Of a stretch of 64,000 nucleotides of DNA, positions 17,801-29,199 are shown one piece after another. The notes under the pieces are model-generated. The model was not told where the DNA came from, made no database searches, and worked only from the letters and a program-made list of their open reading frames with translations. Position 1 is the first letter of the stretch; each line of letters begins with the position of its first letter. Source of the stretch: Haliclystus octoradiatus. Lineage: Eukaryota > Cnidaria > Staurozoa > Stauromedusae > Haliclystidae. The DNA lies in assembly GCA_916610825.1 (NCBI GenBank), contig OU744449.1, positions 7,088,243 through 7,152,242 of the forward strand, in the 5' to 3' direction. The position numbers were made by a program, and so were the translations under genes.

Positions 17801-20090
17801 TCATGAACTGTTTTCACAAGGATAGACATAATGTCATATATATAGTAATATAACTGGTGATCATCTAGCCAATATAATGACTGAACAATAATATACCTGC
17901 TACGCTCTACTAAACGTTGTACAAATTTTAGGCAAGGAGACATGGATTACAAAGGCAGCAGATCACTACACAAATTTGCTAGCACAACATCTACAACAAA
18001 GTAGCTCTACCTTCAAACCAATCAGATTATTATGTATTGACATTTAATTATTTCTACCATATCAAGCTACCATTATTGAAGCTCTGCAAATTAAAACATA
18101 TTTTTTAATCACTAATGTCGAGTTTCACGCCATACGGCGATCATCAGGCAGCTATAGACTTTATTATAATAAAGTAATAATCAAATCATAGTTAAATAAT
18201 AAGTAGTAAGTAAATTATAAGGTGTATACTTGCCTGATGATCACCTTGATGCTTGAAATTCGAAGTAGGGAGGGCCTCTTTTTAACTCATTTTATTAATC
18301 AAAAGCTCTTAATATTTATCATTGAGCACTACACCCACACAAGTGTGGACAATCTCACATCATCATTTATCTAATCACTAATTGTCTTTATTTTGCAGGT
18401 GATGAATGCTAGAGACCTTGTATTTGTAGACTCATCTTCCAACATGGAAGAGTACAATTTGCGTGTATTTATTTTCGTGACCCATAGCGTATGTGGTGCT
18501 TTACCCCTCGGCATAGTTATCACGAGCGACGAAACTACATCAACTCTGATAACTGCATTTAAGATGTTTGCAGATTCTTTGCCATCATATTCATTTCATG
18601 GCTCTGGCTATCCTAAAGTTTTTATGACAGACAACTGCTGTGAGTTACGAGATGCATTGCTTTCAATATGGCCCTGCTCAGAAACACTTTTGTGCATTTT
18701 TCATATGCTGCAGCAGGTGTGGCGTTGGCTTCAAGAGACAAAAAATGGAGTGAAGCATGAAGAAAAACCCTCTATTTTGAAACAATTCAAGACGATGCTT
18801 TACCAGAAAGATGAAAAGCAATTTGAATTAAGCTATGAAGCAATGATAAACGATAAAAATATAAAAAAGTATCCCAATTTTCTTGCTTATTTGGCTGGGC
18901 TTTATAGCTATAAAATTTTTTGGGCCCTCTACCACAGAAAAGATCTTCCGATGAGGGGAAACCACACAAATAACTACTGTGAGGCTCAGTTTCTGGTAAT
19001 GAAGGATGAAATGCTACACAGGCAGAAAGAAATTAATGTCATTGGCTTATTAGACAAGCTTACTACATCACTCGATGAGCACTACAGCAATAAGCTCCTA
19101 TCAGTTGCATCAGGCCGATTTGATGGAATATACAGCAGACGATTTAAATCTTTTGCTGGTAAACAAAAAAAAGGAAATTCCTCTATTGCGTTCGAAAATG
19201 TCATTTGCCATGGTGAAGGGTTTTTTTCTGTGCCAAGCGCTACAGATGAAGGGAAACAATATATGGTTGACACGAATTGCGGTTTTTGTGAGTGCCCAAT
19301 AGGAAGGGACGGTTCTCCATGCAAACACCAATTTGTTTTATGGTCAAACCAAGTTGTTACTGACTCTGTGAACTTTCTGCCTAAGTTTTCAAAAGAGCAA
19401 AGGCAAATGTTTGCCTACATTTCATTGGGATATTATGCTCCTTTGGATAGATTCGAAGATCTTCACGGTCAACTCAACCTAGGCAATTTAGACATGTTAT
19501 GTACGCAAGGAATGCCAGCCTCGTACAATGAAGACGATGGTTTGCCAAGTGATAATAGCTACTTTGAGTCTCCATCCCAGCAACAAGAAATGGCTTCCAA
19601 TAGCAGTGAATCAATGGACTCAATTTCCAAAGAAAATTGTATTTCTGCTTTTGAGCAAGCGTCAGCTATCCTGAAAAATTATATGGAAGTTGATGACCAA
19701 AATTTCCGGAAAGGGGTGATGAAATTTGTAAGCAAAATAAATAAACTTCCTAAATCTCGAGTTGCGAGTGGCCTGCATTCCTTTTGCGCAGATGCGCTCA
19801 ACCCAAGTGTCAATAGAGTTGGCACGTCTCTTAAAAAACATTCCCGTGGGAAAATAGGTGTGCAGCCAGCAGCAGTAGCAAAAAGAAAGAGGAAACAATC
19901 TGGGGCGTCTCCTTCTGGCTCCAGGCAAAAACAGAACAAAGGAAGCATTCAAAATAATCCATTCCAGCCAGTTCTGGGAAAACCAAAAAGACCCCATAAA
20001 TTAATTGAAAATGTAGAAAAAAATCAAAAAGCACCAAAAAAATCTGGGAATAGTATGAGAACGCACACAAGATTTACAAAAGAAAAGTAG
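14830..20090 (+). CDS. MULE (Mutator-like) transposase with SWIM zinc finger, three visible exons
   Basis: Exons about 14830-15034, 16564-17186 and 18399-20090 join in frame (phases 1 and 0) with consensus GTAAGC/GTAAGT donors. Exon 1 holds a family-type segment (SGKTSKFIAVIHANLKTQED). Exon 2 holds a FLYWCH/WRKY-like zinc site (EYYCCQHNTR, NTNCPFSLTVK, WDHNHAV). Exon 3 holds the DDE core: Asp in DLVFVDSSSNM, Asp in VFMTDNCCELRDAL, Glu in NNYCEAQFLVMKDE. A SWIM finger follows (CGFCECPIGRDGSPCKHQF), then a basic Ser/Lys-rich tail. No in-frame ATG is present in exon 1, so the true start probably lies in an unseen upstream exon. No stop or frameshift is seen. This is either an active transposase or a host gene derived from one. 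Confidence 0.75.
17395..17860. repeat. TTCATGAAC-word cluster in MULE intron 2
   Basis: Several GTTCATGAAC-like palindromic words (for example near 17436, 17738, 17778 and 17801-17809) in a 450-bp stretch. The same words crowd 20255-21330 and make up the satellite at 24.4 to 26.9 kb. Confidence 0.6.
17609..17710 (+). pseudogene. Decayed copy of part of MULE exon 2 inside the gene's own intron 2
   Basis: ACAAACTCCAGACGGTCATAG and the following GATCATAACCATGCTG closely follow exon 2 at 16732-16780 (ACAAACTCCAGTCTGTTATAG, GATCATAATCACGCTG), ending in CATGCT-like text in both. It contains a stop and is not bounded by splice sites. It is best read as an old partial duplication or a fragment of a second element. 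Confidence 0.6.
18122..18334. repeat. Diverged copy of the hammerhead-like foldback family
   Basis: GTTTCACGCCATACGGCG then ATCATCAG (18122-18147) is, on the minus strand, CTGATGA, a 4-bp hairpin CGCC/GGCG, then GAAAC. A plus-strand CTGATGA at 18234-18240, followed by GAAA at 18255, gives the mirror arm. The family tail appears as AGCTCT (18303) to ATTGAGCACTAC (18321-18332). Stem I and the cleavage triplet are not convincing here, so this copy looks dead. Confidence 0.5.
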
Positions 20091-20254
20091 TCAAACCTGT
20101 AATAAAATGTATATGTTATTAGAACTCTAACAGTCAGTCTTTTGTTGATTCTGTGATTTGCATTAATCTAACACATTAAAAATATAAAACATCTTTTTAA
20201 TAGGAACCCAAGCAATTCTTAGAAAACATTTATTGAACTATGGGCTAGCTCCCT

Positions 20255-21330
20255 CTTTACAGGAGTTCATGAACATTACATAGCCAATGTTCATGAACTG
20301 CTAATGATAGGCTGGTGAAAAATATCATAAAAATTAGCAGTTTAACTTTTATGATGAACTTTTATCAAGTATTTCTTAAAAGTTCACGAATTGAACTTGT
20401 TATAAAGTTGTCATTAATGTCCATGAAATCCATTAATTTATACTGTACATTTTACATCACAGAACAATGAAATAATCGTATTTCAATACGGCAATATCAG
20501 CCAACCATTTACTGTTCTAGTAAGGTACCCAACAGATGGTTAAAGGTTCTACCACTGCAAACAAATTCATTGAGTTTATGACATCTTATAAACAGTTCAT
20601 GAACATCTAATGGTTTTGATATAACTTTTCATAACCTGTTTATGAAATTTGGGCCAATTACGTTCATGAATTTTTTTATAGAAAGGAAAGGCAATTCAGT
20701 CTCCGAACTGCTACAAAACTGTAACAAACATCTCTCCATAATTCATTCAATAGTATCCCCTGCTTTCACATGCTATTGAATTTAATTAACAACTATTCGA
20801 TGAAACAGTAGAGGTAGGCACTGATGGGATCTACCCCTGTGAAAAAAATCCATGAGTTCATGGACATTTTCTTGTGGGTCAATAAACAGTCACGAAGAGT
20901 TCATGACACTTCAACCGGCTGTGGATATGAAATTGCCTGAAAGTCAATCAACTTGTTTTCACAGGGACGATGTTGACTAAGAACTAATGCCGAGCAATAA
21001 AATGAGGACTGCCAGTCCCAGGCGCATTTTGAGAACAATAGAATGACCGTAACTTTCAAAATTGCAGAATATGAAAGCATTATTATCCGTTTTTCTGAAT
21101 TAGAAAATATTGTTCATTTTGTTTATGTCATTCTGATTAAAATAGTATCCTTTCGCAAGAAAGTAACTCAAGAAGACTATTTGCAGACACTTTCAAAGGA
21201 AATTATTTGGTTGCAGACACCTGAACATGTTTGTTTTAAGGTTCAACCCCTTCGAAAACGTCCACCGAGTACATGAACTGTTTATGAAATTTGGGGCATT
21301 TTACATTCATGAACAGTTTTCACCGAGGGT
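20255..21330. repeat. Second TTCATGAAC-word cluster downstream of the MULE gene
   Basis: Words such as AGTTCATGAACATTAC, ATGTTCATGAACTGC, CAGTTCATGAACATC and ATTCATGAACAG occur in both orientations, often alternating with GAAATTTGGG and TTTTCAC. No ORF of note is present. The remaining bases from 21331 to 21989 are AT-rich and hold only a diverged end of a Tigger-like element (21855-21908). Confidence 0.55.
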
Positions 21331-21989
21331 AATCCAGTCTCAAAACTGCCCTTCTGAATAACAACAGTGCATGAAGATGTAGTTAACAGTGTACTTCATA
21401 CTATAGTCTGGTAACAGGTAAACTGTTGATGATACAGGTGTCAGGATGAACAGCTAGTTATCTTAGGCTCAACCTAACTTTATTGCAACATTATTCAACT
21501 TGTGCTGCTGTGGTAATGCCTCCTATTGACTTGACAATAATAACATTTTCTCCAAAGTTTTATTTTTACAGGCAGACAAAGGAAGAAACTTCCATGCATT
21601 TATGTTCAGGTGTGCGTATACATTTTTAAGTATAGATAAAGATATGATATAATAATGGTATTTAATTGTACATAGATGATATTTACTTGATAATCAAGTT
21701 GAATTATGAAACATTTGAAGCAAAAAAACGTTTCTTTTCTTTGCCATTTTTCTACTTTGTTACTACATGAATGTAACTTAACTATTCACAACCCAGAGAA
21801 TTTAACTACGGTTTCAATAGAAAAGACTATTTTAAACATTGCTAGAGTGATCAATATAGACAGGCGGTCGATGTATAGAGGTGGCCGTGATAACAGGTTT
21901 GACTGTATAGTATCTGAAATTATTACTAGGCTACTTAAGATGAAAATTATAATGAGCAAGTACTAACTAATCATCTGATAAATCAGCAT

Positions 21990-23797
21990 TCAACAATGCT
22001 GCTGCCGTTTATGTCTTTGCAGATTTGAAGACGATTTAAATGCAGATGTGCAAATACTGCATTTAAATATTTTCTCGTCACTGTGACTTGCTGAGTGTCT
22101 GTTCAGCATAAATTTCGTTGAGCATTGCTTTGAGCAATTATTGCATCTGAACTGTTCGGTATGAACAGGTATATGCCTTTTTAAAGATGTCAGATTGCCA
22201 AATTGTTTGCCACATACATCACACGCACATGAAACACAGTTTTTCACATGATATTTCATATCTTTCTCTCTTTTGAAAGTCTTTTTACATTTTCCACAAC
22301 TGTAATTGACAATTCCACAATCAATGTCTTCTCGAAGCAGCTGACCCTGACGTTGCCAATCCTAACAATTGCCAAATCAAAAATTAAGATTATTATCGTC
22401 ATGATGAATGCTGGATGTCATCTTTCAACAATAACAATAACATCTTGCATAATGTCAAGTACACAAAATGTGGCTAAATTGTGAATTAAAATTATACATC
22501 TATGAAATAAATATTGCCTCTACAATATAAAGATTGACGTGGAAAATTTATTTAAATCAGGTTGATGCTGTGAATTAAGCGGGGTGGTCACTGATTCAAG
22601 TAACTGCAGTATAGCGCTGATTTGACCTTTTCATGATTCATAGAGATGACAGATATCTTCTGATTGAATAGCCTCGACTGACACTGCATTTATCTTTACT
22701 TAGTTGATTTTGAACATTACAAAGGCCCAATATCTAGATGGATAGAAGTATTACTATTGTTATATAAACCGCTTTTGGTTAGGCCTATAAGGTGTGGAAA
22801 TTTACATGATACTATGTGTTCTTAGAAATGATTGCATTGGAAAATTTAATCGTTTCTTATTTTCTTGATAACAGGCTCATGCTATATCTATTTTAATTGT
22901 ATGCTATACAGCTATTAAAATATGTGTACTATGCCTTGAAAGGTTTACATAACGCGTGTTTTTGTTTTGATTGTGTGATTATAATTACTAGTGGTCATAC
23001 TAATTCGAAACAGCAATACACAGCTACTGAACCTGGTACATGGATACAGTAGGCCTACAATTGAAAACAATAAATATATTTGTTCTTAACCTTGGACATT
23101 TCTTCAGGTTTGTGCTCCTATAAAGGGTGTTCTCTCTTATAGAATCAAAAAATTTGTAGCTTAGGCTACCCTAAGCTAGTAGAGTGACTTACTTATGACT
23201 AGAATATATTGAAATAAACTCACCTTTCGGACTTCAGGGTCGGACATTTGCCACATCAATGAAGCATTGTGACTGATTGTTGAGAGATCTGCATCAGGAA
23301 TTTTGTCAGTGATAATTCCCTGTAAGATACAGTAAGTAAACATATATCATTATGCTTATGAGAAAAATACAGAGTTTTAATAGGACAATACATTCAAATA
23401 GGCCTGAATACAGTCTACAACCATGATAGAGATGCACTAAAAGTTCTAAAACCATGTCAAACAATAACGTTAACCCAACAATAACATTTTTACACAAAAA
23501 CTATTACGCAGGTAAGTATAAAAGTTTTTACTTACAGAAGCCTTCTTCAAAAAAAGCATGGTATCCCGTGATCTTTTTCGATTGCCCGGCTGTTGTTGAT
23601 ATATTTTCAGCAATTTTCGGCTCTTCTTCTTTGTCATTACAGTTATTGCATATTAGTGCCACCCCGTATCCTTCTTCTCCGTCTTTTCTACTCCCGCATA
23701 ATGTATGCACAGGCTCCTTACATTTTTCACATACATGAGCAGCAGTGATTGCTCCTTTGCACACGACACATTTCAAGTCGTTACTAAGATCACCCAT
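21990..23797 (-). CDS. Multi-exon C2H2 zinc-finger gene (exons partly resolved)
   Basis: Three minus-strand pieces look like exons. 23797-23536 starts at an ATG (MGDLSNDLKC) and encodes a Cys-rich finger (CVVCKGAITAAHVCEKC, then VHTLCG and LICNNC). 23319-23224 is an internal exon that joins in frame (phase 0) to 22361-21990, which encodes C2H2 fingers (YSCGKCKKTFKREKDMKYH, CACDVCGKQF, FRCNNCSKQC, FKCSICTSAF) and a stop. The first piece ends in phase 1 and does not join the second cleanly, so an exon is missing or two genes are mixed. Such combinations often come from transposable elements. A DNA-binding role is likely. The host or element status is unknown. Confidence 0.5.
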
Positions 23798-24024
23798 AAT
23801 TATTAGCTTAAACTTCAACAATGTGCTATAAAACTTACTAACTTCAAAATTATGTGTAATCGCGCTCAAATTCACTAAGATATTTATTTGATAGCCTGGG
23901 AGAGAGTCGTTTACTGATGTAAAACGCACAAGAAATGATGCGCCTGACTATCGATGATGCGCTGACTGTCGCGGAAAAAAAAATTCGCGGCAGAGCCACC
24001 ACCAACCACCAACCTCTGCCAACC

Positions 24025-24304
24025 AGAGCCATCTATTTACAAGAGTTGGGACACGCTTTCATGTGCCGCTATCGTCTCCAATTGGACATATGCCAGTCAC
24101 GTGATTTTTGGATGCCATCTTTGTTCTTTTGGAAACAGGTTCTCAATCATTTCAAGTGAAACGCGCGAAAAAATGCAATACAATATGGTTGAAAAAACAC
24201 ACAACATTCTCCTGCACATGCGCACTGTTAAAAACGTGCTCGGGTCCAGGCAAAAAGATACAAAAATGGCAGAAGTGTCCCAACTCTTGTACATAGATGG
24301 CTCT
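24025..24304. mobile_element. Short inverted-repeat (MITE-like) element
   Basis: A 30-bp arm at 24025-24054 (AGAGCCATCTATTTACAAGA... ) is repeated inverted at 24275-24304 with one mismatch. The 220 bp between hold no coding frame of note. Size and arms fit a non-autonomous DNA element or a foldback. No clear target duplication was found, so the superfamily is open. The left flank has a CAACCACCAACC-type low-complexity tract. Confidence 0.65.
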
Positions 24305-24421
24305 GCTGCCAACCAGGGGGTAGCTCCAAAATCCAATGGCAATCACAAAATCATATCACAATGTCGACATTACATAGGGCATTTCAAAAACAGTAGGGCC
24401 TATCTACGTGAACAACGTATT

Positions 24422-26870
24422 CACATTTCATGAACATTACTAAACAGTACACAAACAACTTTTATTGGTCCTTACGGAAGAATAACAAATTGTTTTAAGA
24501 CGAATGACGAAAAATTCATGTTATTGGTCAGTAATCTGGGACGAATACCGATTAAATCGCCATTACTCGTACGTACGTACCATGGTACGTACCAACAAAC
24601 AATCACTTCGTTTTAAGAGCACAAGAATTTATGGAGATTTGATGAACAGTTCATTAACAGTACACAAACAACTCATGAACATTCTACGAACATTTCAAAA
24701 ACATTACACAAACAACTTATTGAGATTTCAGAAACAGGTATCCGGTCATAACGTCCAGTCGGGACATCGTCCATATTTTTTGTTTACAATAACGTCCAGT
24801 CACAAAAAACGTTCTTTCTTCATTTCTAGCTGGATTAATTAATTAATTCAAAAATATATTCTTGAATTGAATACTGGTAGAGGTGATTGCATTAAATCAG
24901 ATATTAATCATAAGAATTATAACTTGACCAAAATAAGCGCTGGAAGTCGATCGCGTGAAAATTTCGAAAACAAGTCAATGAAACTACAATGCTAAATAGA
25001 CCAATGTATTACAAACTTGAACAAATGTTTTAGAGATTTAATAGAAGATATTTCACAAGACCTAGTATTAAACAGACGGTTTTTACATCATTTACTCATT
25101 GTAAGTTGACCAAACTTTAATTGGCCTTCATTGGAATGAACGCGTAAAATTTCGAAAATTGACGAAAACAAAACACTAATATTATTGCCCTTGAGAGTTA
25201 TTCATGTTTTATAATTAATATTTATATCAATATAAACTGTCGTTTTTGATTTATTAAATAACGAAGGGAATTATCTTTAGCTGTTAGTAAACCTGAACCT
25301 TTTCGAAACTGGACGTTATGGTACTCGGTAGGACGTTCTCGGAAATGGACGATATCACCACTGGACGATACGACTGGTAACCCAGAAACATCCATGAACA
25401 TCACAAGATTTTATGGAGATTTGATGAACAGTTCAAAAACAGTACACAAACAACTCATGAGCATTCTACAAATATTTCAAAAACATTACTCAAACAACTT
25501 ATTGAGATTTCATAAACATTCATGAACAGCACAAGAATTTCTAGAGATTTGATGAACAGTACACAAATAATTCATGAACATTCTACAAGCATTTCAAAAC
25601 CGTCACACAAACAACTCATGAACATTCTACAAACATTTCAAAAACATTACCGAAACAACTTATTGAGATTTCATAAACATTCATGAACAGCACAAAAATT
25701 TCTAGAGATTTGATGAACAGTACACAAATAATTCATGAACATTCTACAAGCATTTCAAAACCGTCACACAAACAATTTATTGAGATTTCATGAACATTCA
25801 TGAACAGAACATGAATGTATGGAGATTTGATGAACAGTTCAAAAACAGTACACAAACAACTCCGGAACATTCTACAAACATTTCAAAAACATTACTCAAA
25901 CAACTTATTGAGATTTCATAAACATTCATGAACTGCACAAGAATTTCTAGAGATTTGATGAACAGTACATAAATTATTCATGAACATTCTACAAGCATTT
26001 CAAAACCGTCACACAAACAACTTATTGAGATTTCATGGACATTCATGAACAGAGCATGAATGTATGGAGATTTGATGAACAGTTCAAAAACAGTACACAA
26101 ACAACTCCGGAACATTCTACAAACATTTCAAAAACATTACCCAAACAACTTACTGAGATTTCATAAACATTCATGAACAGCACAAGAATTTCTAGAGATT
26201 TGATGAACAGTACACAAATAATGCATGAATATTTTACAAGCATTTCAAAGTGTCACACAAACAACTTATTGAGATTTCATCAACATTCATGAACAGCACA
26301 TGAATGTATGGAGATTTCATAAGAGTTCATAAACAGTACACAAATAATCCATGAACATTTTACAAGCATTTCAAAGTGTCACACAAACAACTTATTGAGA
26401 TTTTTTAAACCTTTGTGAACAGCACACCGTCAAACAAAGAGATTTCATGAACATTACTAAACTGCTAGTAGACAAACAATGTACGGAGATTTTAGAATCA
26501 TTTATAAATACTGTACAGTAGTATACAGTTCAAACAACTCATGAACATTACATGAACATTTCAAAAACATTACACAAACAACTTATCGACATTTTATAAT
26601 TATTCATGAACAGCACAAGAAATTATAGAGATGTGATGAACATTTCATAAACATTACACAAACAATTCATGAACAATCCGCAAACATTTCTAAACCATTG
26701 CACAAACATTGAGATTTTTTAAACATTCATAACAGCACCCAAACAATTTATGGATATTTTATTCACATTTTATAAACAGAACAGAAACAATTCATGGACA
26801 TTTTATTAAGTGTACACAACAAATTTAAGGACCTTCCACAAACTTATGGAGATTTTATGAACTGTGTACA
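24422..26870. repeat. Satellite array with 245-bp higher-order period
   Basis: Built from units of about 115 to 130 bp that share TTATTGAGATTTCAT, AAACATTCATGAACAG and GATTTGATGAACAGT. Two monomer types alternate: the marker CACAAGAATTTCTAGAGATT starts at 25936 and 26181, exactly 245 bp apart, and a variant at 25691 is again 245 bp earlier; the step before that (from 25530) is 161 bp, an internal rearrangement. The array core is 25383-26450, with more diverged units to about 26870 and a displaced part at 24422-24736. A 646-bp element splits it. Confidence 0.85.
24737..25382. mobile_element. 646-bp non-autonomous DNA transposon with 8-bp target duplication
   Basis: CAGAAACA at 24729-24736 is repeated exactly at 25383-25390. 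The insert starts GGTATCCGGTC and ends GACTGGTAACC. Its ends form imperfect inverted repeats of about 38 bp carrying repeated GTCCAGT/ATCGTCCAT words. An 8-bp duplication suits hAT, P or Merlin-like cut-and-paste elements; the terminal bases do not settle which. No transposase is encoded. It sits inside the satellite, so it arrived after the array formed. Confidence 0.8.
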
Positions 26871-27536
26871 ATGGACCATTCACTTCACAGACACCTTAAA
26901 TAAGTCTATTAATTAACAAATTGATCATCAACATAGATTACTAACTGTGCTTCTCTTCATATTAATATTTATTCCAACGTCAAATGTTGTTCCAGCAATT
27001 TGATTGGGTAACGCCATTGTTTGGATTACGCAACCAAAAAACGAAACAAAAATGAAAATAATTTTGCAAAGTGAAAATAGGTCAGTAAAGGAGGGAAATG
27101 CGAAAGCAGAACGACGCGCTCTGATTCACCTAAATTATATCTTGTGAACATTTTGACAGGATACAGGATAACATTATCAAATTAGAGAAATTTGCAACCA
27201 AAAAGTATGCTTCATTTTATAAAAGAGTTACCACACGGCAGCCGTGTTTGGATCACCTCATCCAAACACTTAGGATGTTGGTAGACACTTGGAAAGCTAA
27301 AAACTCTCGCCTTACGGGCTCATGTTTTCTGATGCTTTCTTGTTTCTCCTAACATCTCACCTGTTTGGCCGAGATGAACTCTTTAATGACAACATCAAGC
27401 AGTAGCATTCCTTGCATACAGTGGTCCTACATTTGAAAATAACAACATAGAGAGACCACTAAACAACATAATTTCTATACAATGCCTAATTCTGTTCAAT
27501 ATATCTAAAAACATCACATCTAGCTACTAAAATTAA
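26871..27536. other. Non-coding gap 3' of ferroportin
   Basis: AT-rich with no supported gene. The segment 27236-27400 (CGGCAGCCGTG and after) looks like a fragment of a dispersed repeat similar in style to the element at 57.1 to 57.3 kb. Part of this stretch is probably the ferroportin 3' UTR. Confidence 0.3.
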
Positions 27537-28729
27537 TTATGCAACAGCTTCAACAGGTGACAGATCATGATTTTCATCATTATCATCTACTGGTATAGAT
27601 TTTAATCGTTTAAAACGAAAATAAAATATAACATATACAATATATCCAATACCGATTGCAGTAAAAGACATTAACGATAAATAACCAAAATCACTTGGTC
27701 TATGTAGTATTATTGTTGTGGCAAATTGTCCAAGATCTAAAATTGATTCAAATGCATTCTGTGTACCACTAACAAGTCCTCTTTCATTAGCTTTCACGTT
27801 TTCTTGGATAAGTTGTGTGATAGTTAAATCAGACATCCATAGACCAGCTCTGGATAATATTAAACCAGTCATTAACATACTAATTGACCAATACGAGAAC
27901 TCAGCACCACAAGGTTCTTGAGTAGCATTCACAACTCTTCTGGGTACAGTTAAATTAAAATTTACAACACTTGAGTTGAGTGTATCGGAGTTTATTGTAC
28001 TAACTGTGCTAATTGGAAGTAATGTTGTATTTGAAGTGGTTGAACACAATTTCTCCACATACTGCCCATCATATAACGGGCTAGGTGATCCAGGCAACCA
28101 AATTGCAATAACGCAAAGAGATAACATTGATAGTTGTAAGAAAAACGAAACAAGGCCAGTCGCTGGAAGACCAACCCATTTTCTTACTTTTGGAAATAAG
28201 AATGTCCCAATAATTCCAGCAAAAGAACCTACGCCATAGCATATGCTAACAACTGCTTCTGATAACTTTTGTGTATAAGCATAAGCAGTAGTGATCGCAC
28301 TAAAACCAAGAACTGTAAGATAAAGGAATGCAAGAGATAGACCAGCAAAAGCAATTGTCTGTTTGAAATAAAGTGGCCAACCAGCAAAGAACGCATTGCA
28401 TCTTTTGAGAAAGTTGAAACCAGCCGTTTGTGGAGATGGTTTTGAACCGTTATCACAATTATCAGTCTCGTTCTCATTTTGCTTGCCATTTTCATCAACT
28501 TCATTTGTATTTTGCTCGACTAGTGAACTAGGTCCTTTTTCAGCTAAATGAGGGACACGGTTGTACACAATTGCAAGCAGACGATACTCTGCAATTACAG
28601 AAATGATATTCCATGCACAGATAAATACGATACCACCAAAGCGTGAGATACCTGTCATAATAAATCCAACTGCGACAGGTGCCAATATTGCACAGCATAA
28701 ATCAATCCTTCTCAATTTTGCATTTGTAC
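27537..28729 (-). CDS. SLC40A1: Ferroportin (iron exporter), coding exon 4, with the stop
   Basis: Last and largest exon of a minus-strand gene whose coding exons are 57436-57383, 55541-55382, 29199-28975 and 28729-27537 (1632 bp, 543 residues; human protein about 571). Ferroportin is the multi-pass plasma-membrane exporter of ferrous iron. Clear family blocks: LRRIDLCCAILAPVAVGFIM, LTVLGFSAITTAYAYTQKLS, VIAIWLPGSPSPL, AGLWMSDLTITQLIQENV. Joins are phase 0, 1 and 1 and restore family sequence, for example LAG/TNAKLRRID across intron 3. Within this exon the residues matching human Cys326 (TVLGFSA) and His507 (IGYIVY) are Ala and apparently Tyr. A hydrophilic acidic loop (EQNTNEVDENGKQ) separates the two halves. 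The frame is intact, so this is a live host gene. Confidence 0.93.
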
Positions 28730-28974
28730 CTAATACAATAAATAAAAGGATAGAGTTACAAAAACACTAACCCTTTAACCCTTGTTTTAATTATTACAAA
28801 CACCAATTCTGTCATTGTGTTTACTATTAACAAACAAAAACCCTGTCGTACAAAATAAATAGTAAATTGAGCTATAGATTTATGGGTTTGAGTATGTTCT
28901 GTCTCCTGCGTGCTAACTCTATAATAAACATACAGATAGTTCAAATTAACCATTACTTACATCAATTTACTTAC

Positions 28975-29199
28975 CAGCTAGTACATCTTTATCTCCTTTT
29001 GTGATAACAACGACCCAATCTCTTTCAATCGAAATATGTGTGGCTTTACTTGCTAGATTTGCCATAGCTGCAAGAGTAATGATAGTACCTTGACAAAACA
29101 GCGTCCATGTGCGATTGAGATCAACAAATATGATAACAACTATTACCAGAGCAGCACCAATCACAAGAAGATTTTGTAAAGCAAGACTGATCCGAACAA
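28975..29199 (-). CDS. SLC40A1: Ferroportin coding exon 3
   Basis: 225 bp between a TTTCAG acceptor and a GTAAGT donor, phase 1 in and out. It encodes transmembrane segments (NLLVIGAALVIVVIIFVDL; GTIITLAAMANLASKATHI) and the strongly conserved ISIERDWVVVI block of ferroportins. The intron to exon 4 (28730-28974) is 245 bp. Confidence 0.92.

Noticed and set aside
19662-20070. Overlapping minus-strand ORFs opposite the MULE C-terminal region
   Set aside because: They are shadows of the Lys/Ser-rich coding sequence; no motif or start context.
24422-26870. CRISPR-like array
   Set aside because: Units are long, variable and contiguous with no unique spacers, and the genome is animal; it is a satellite.
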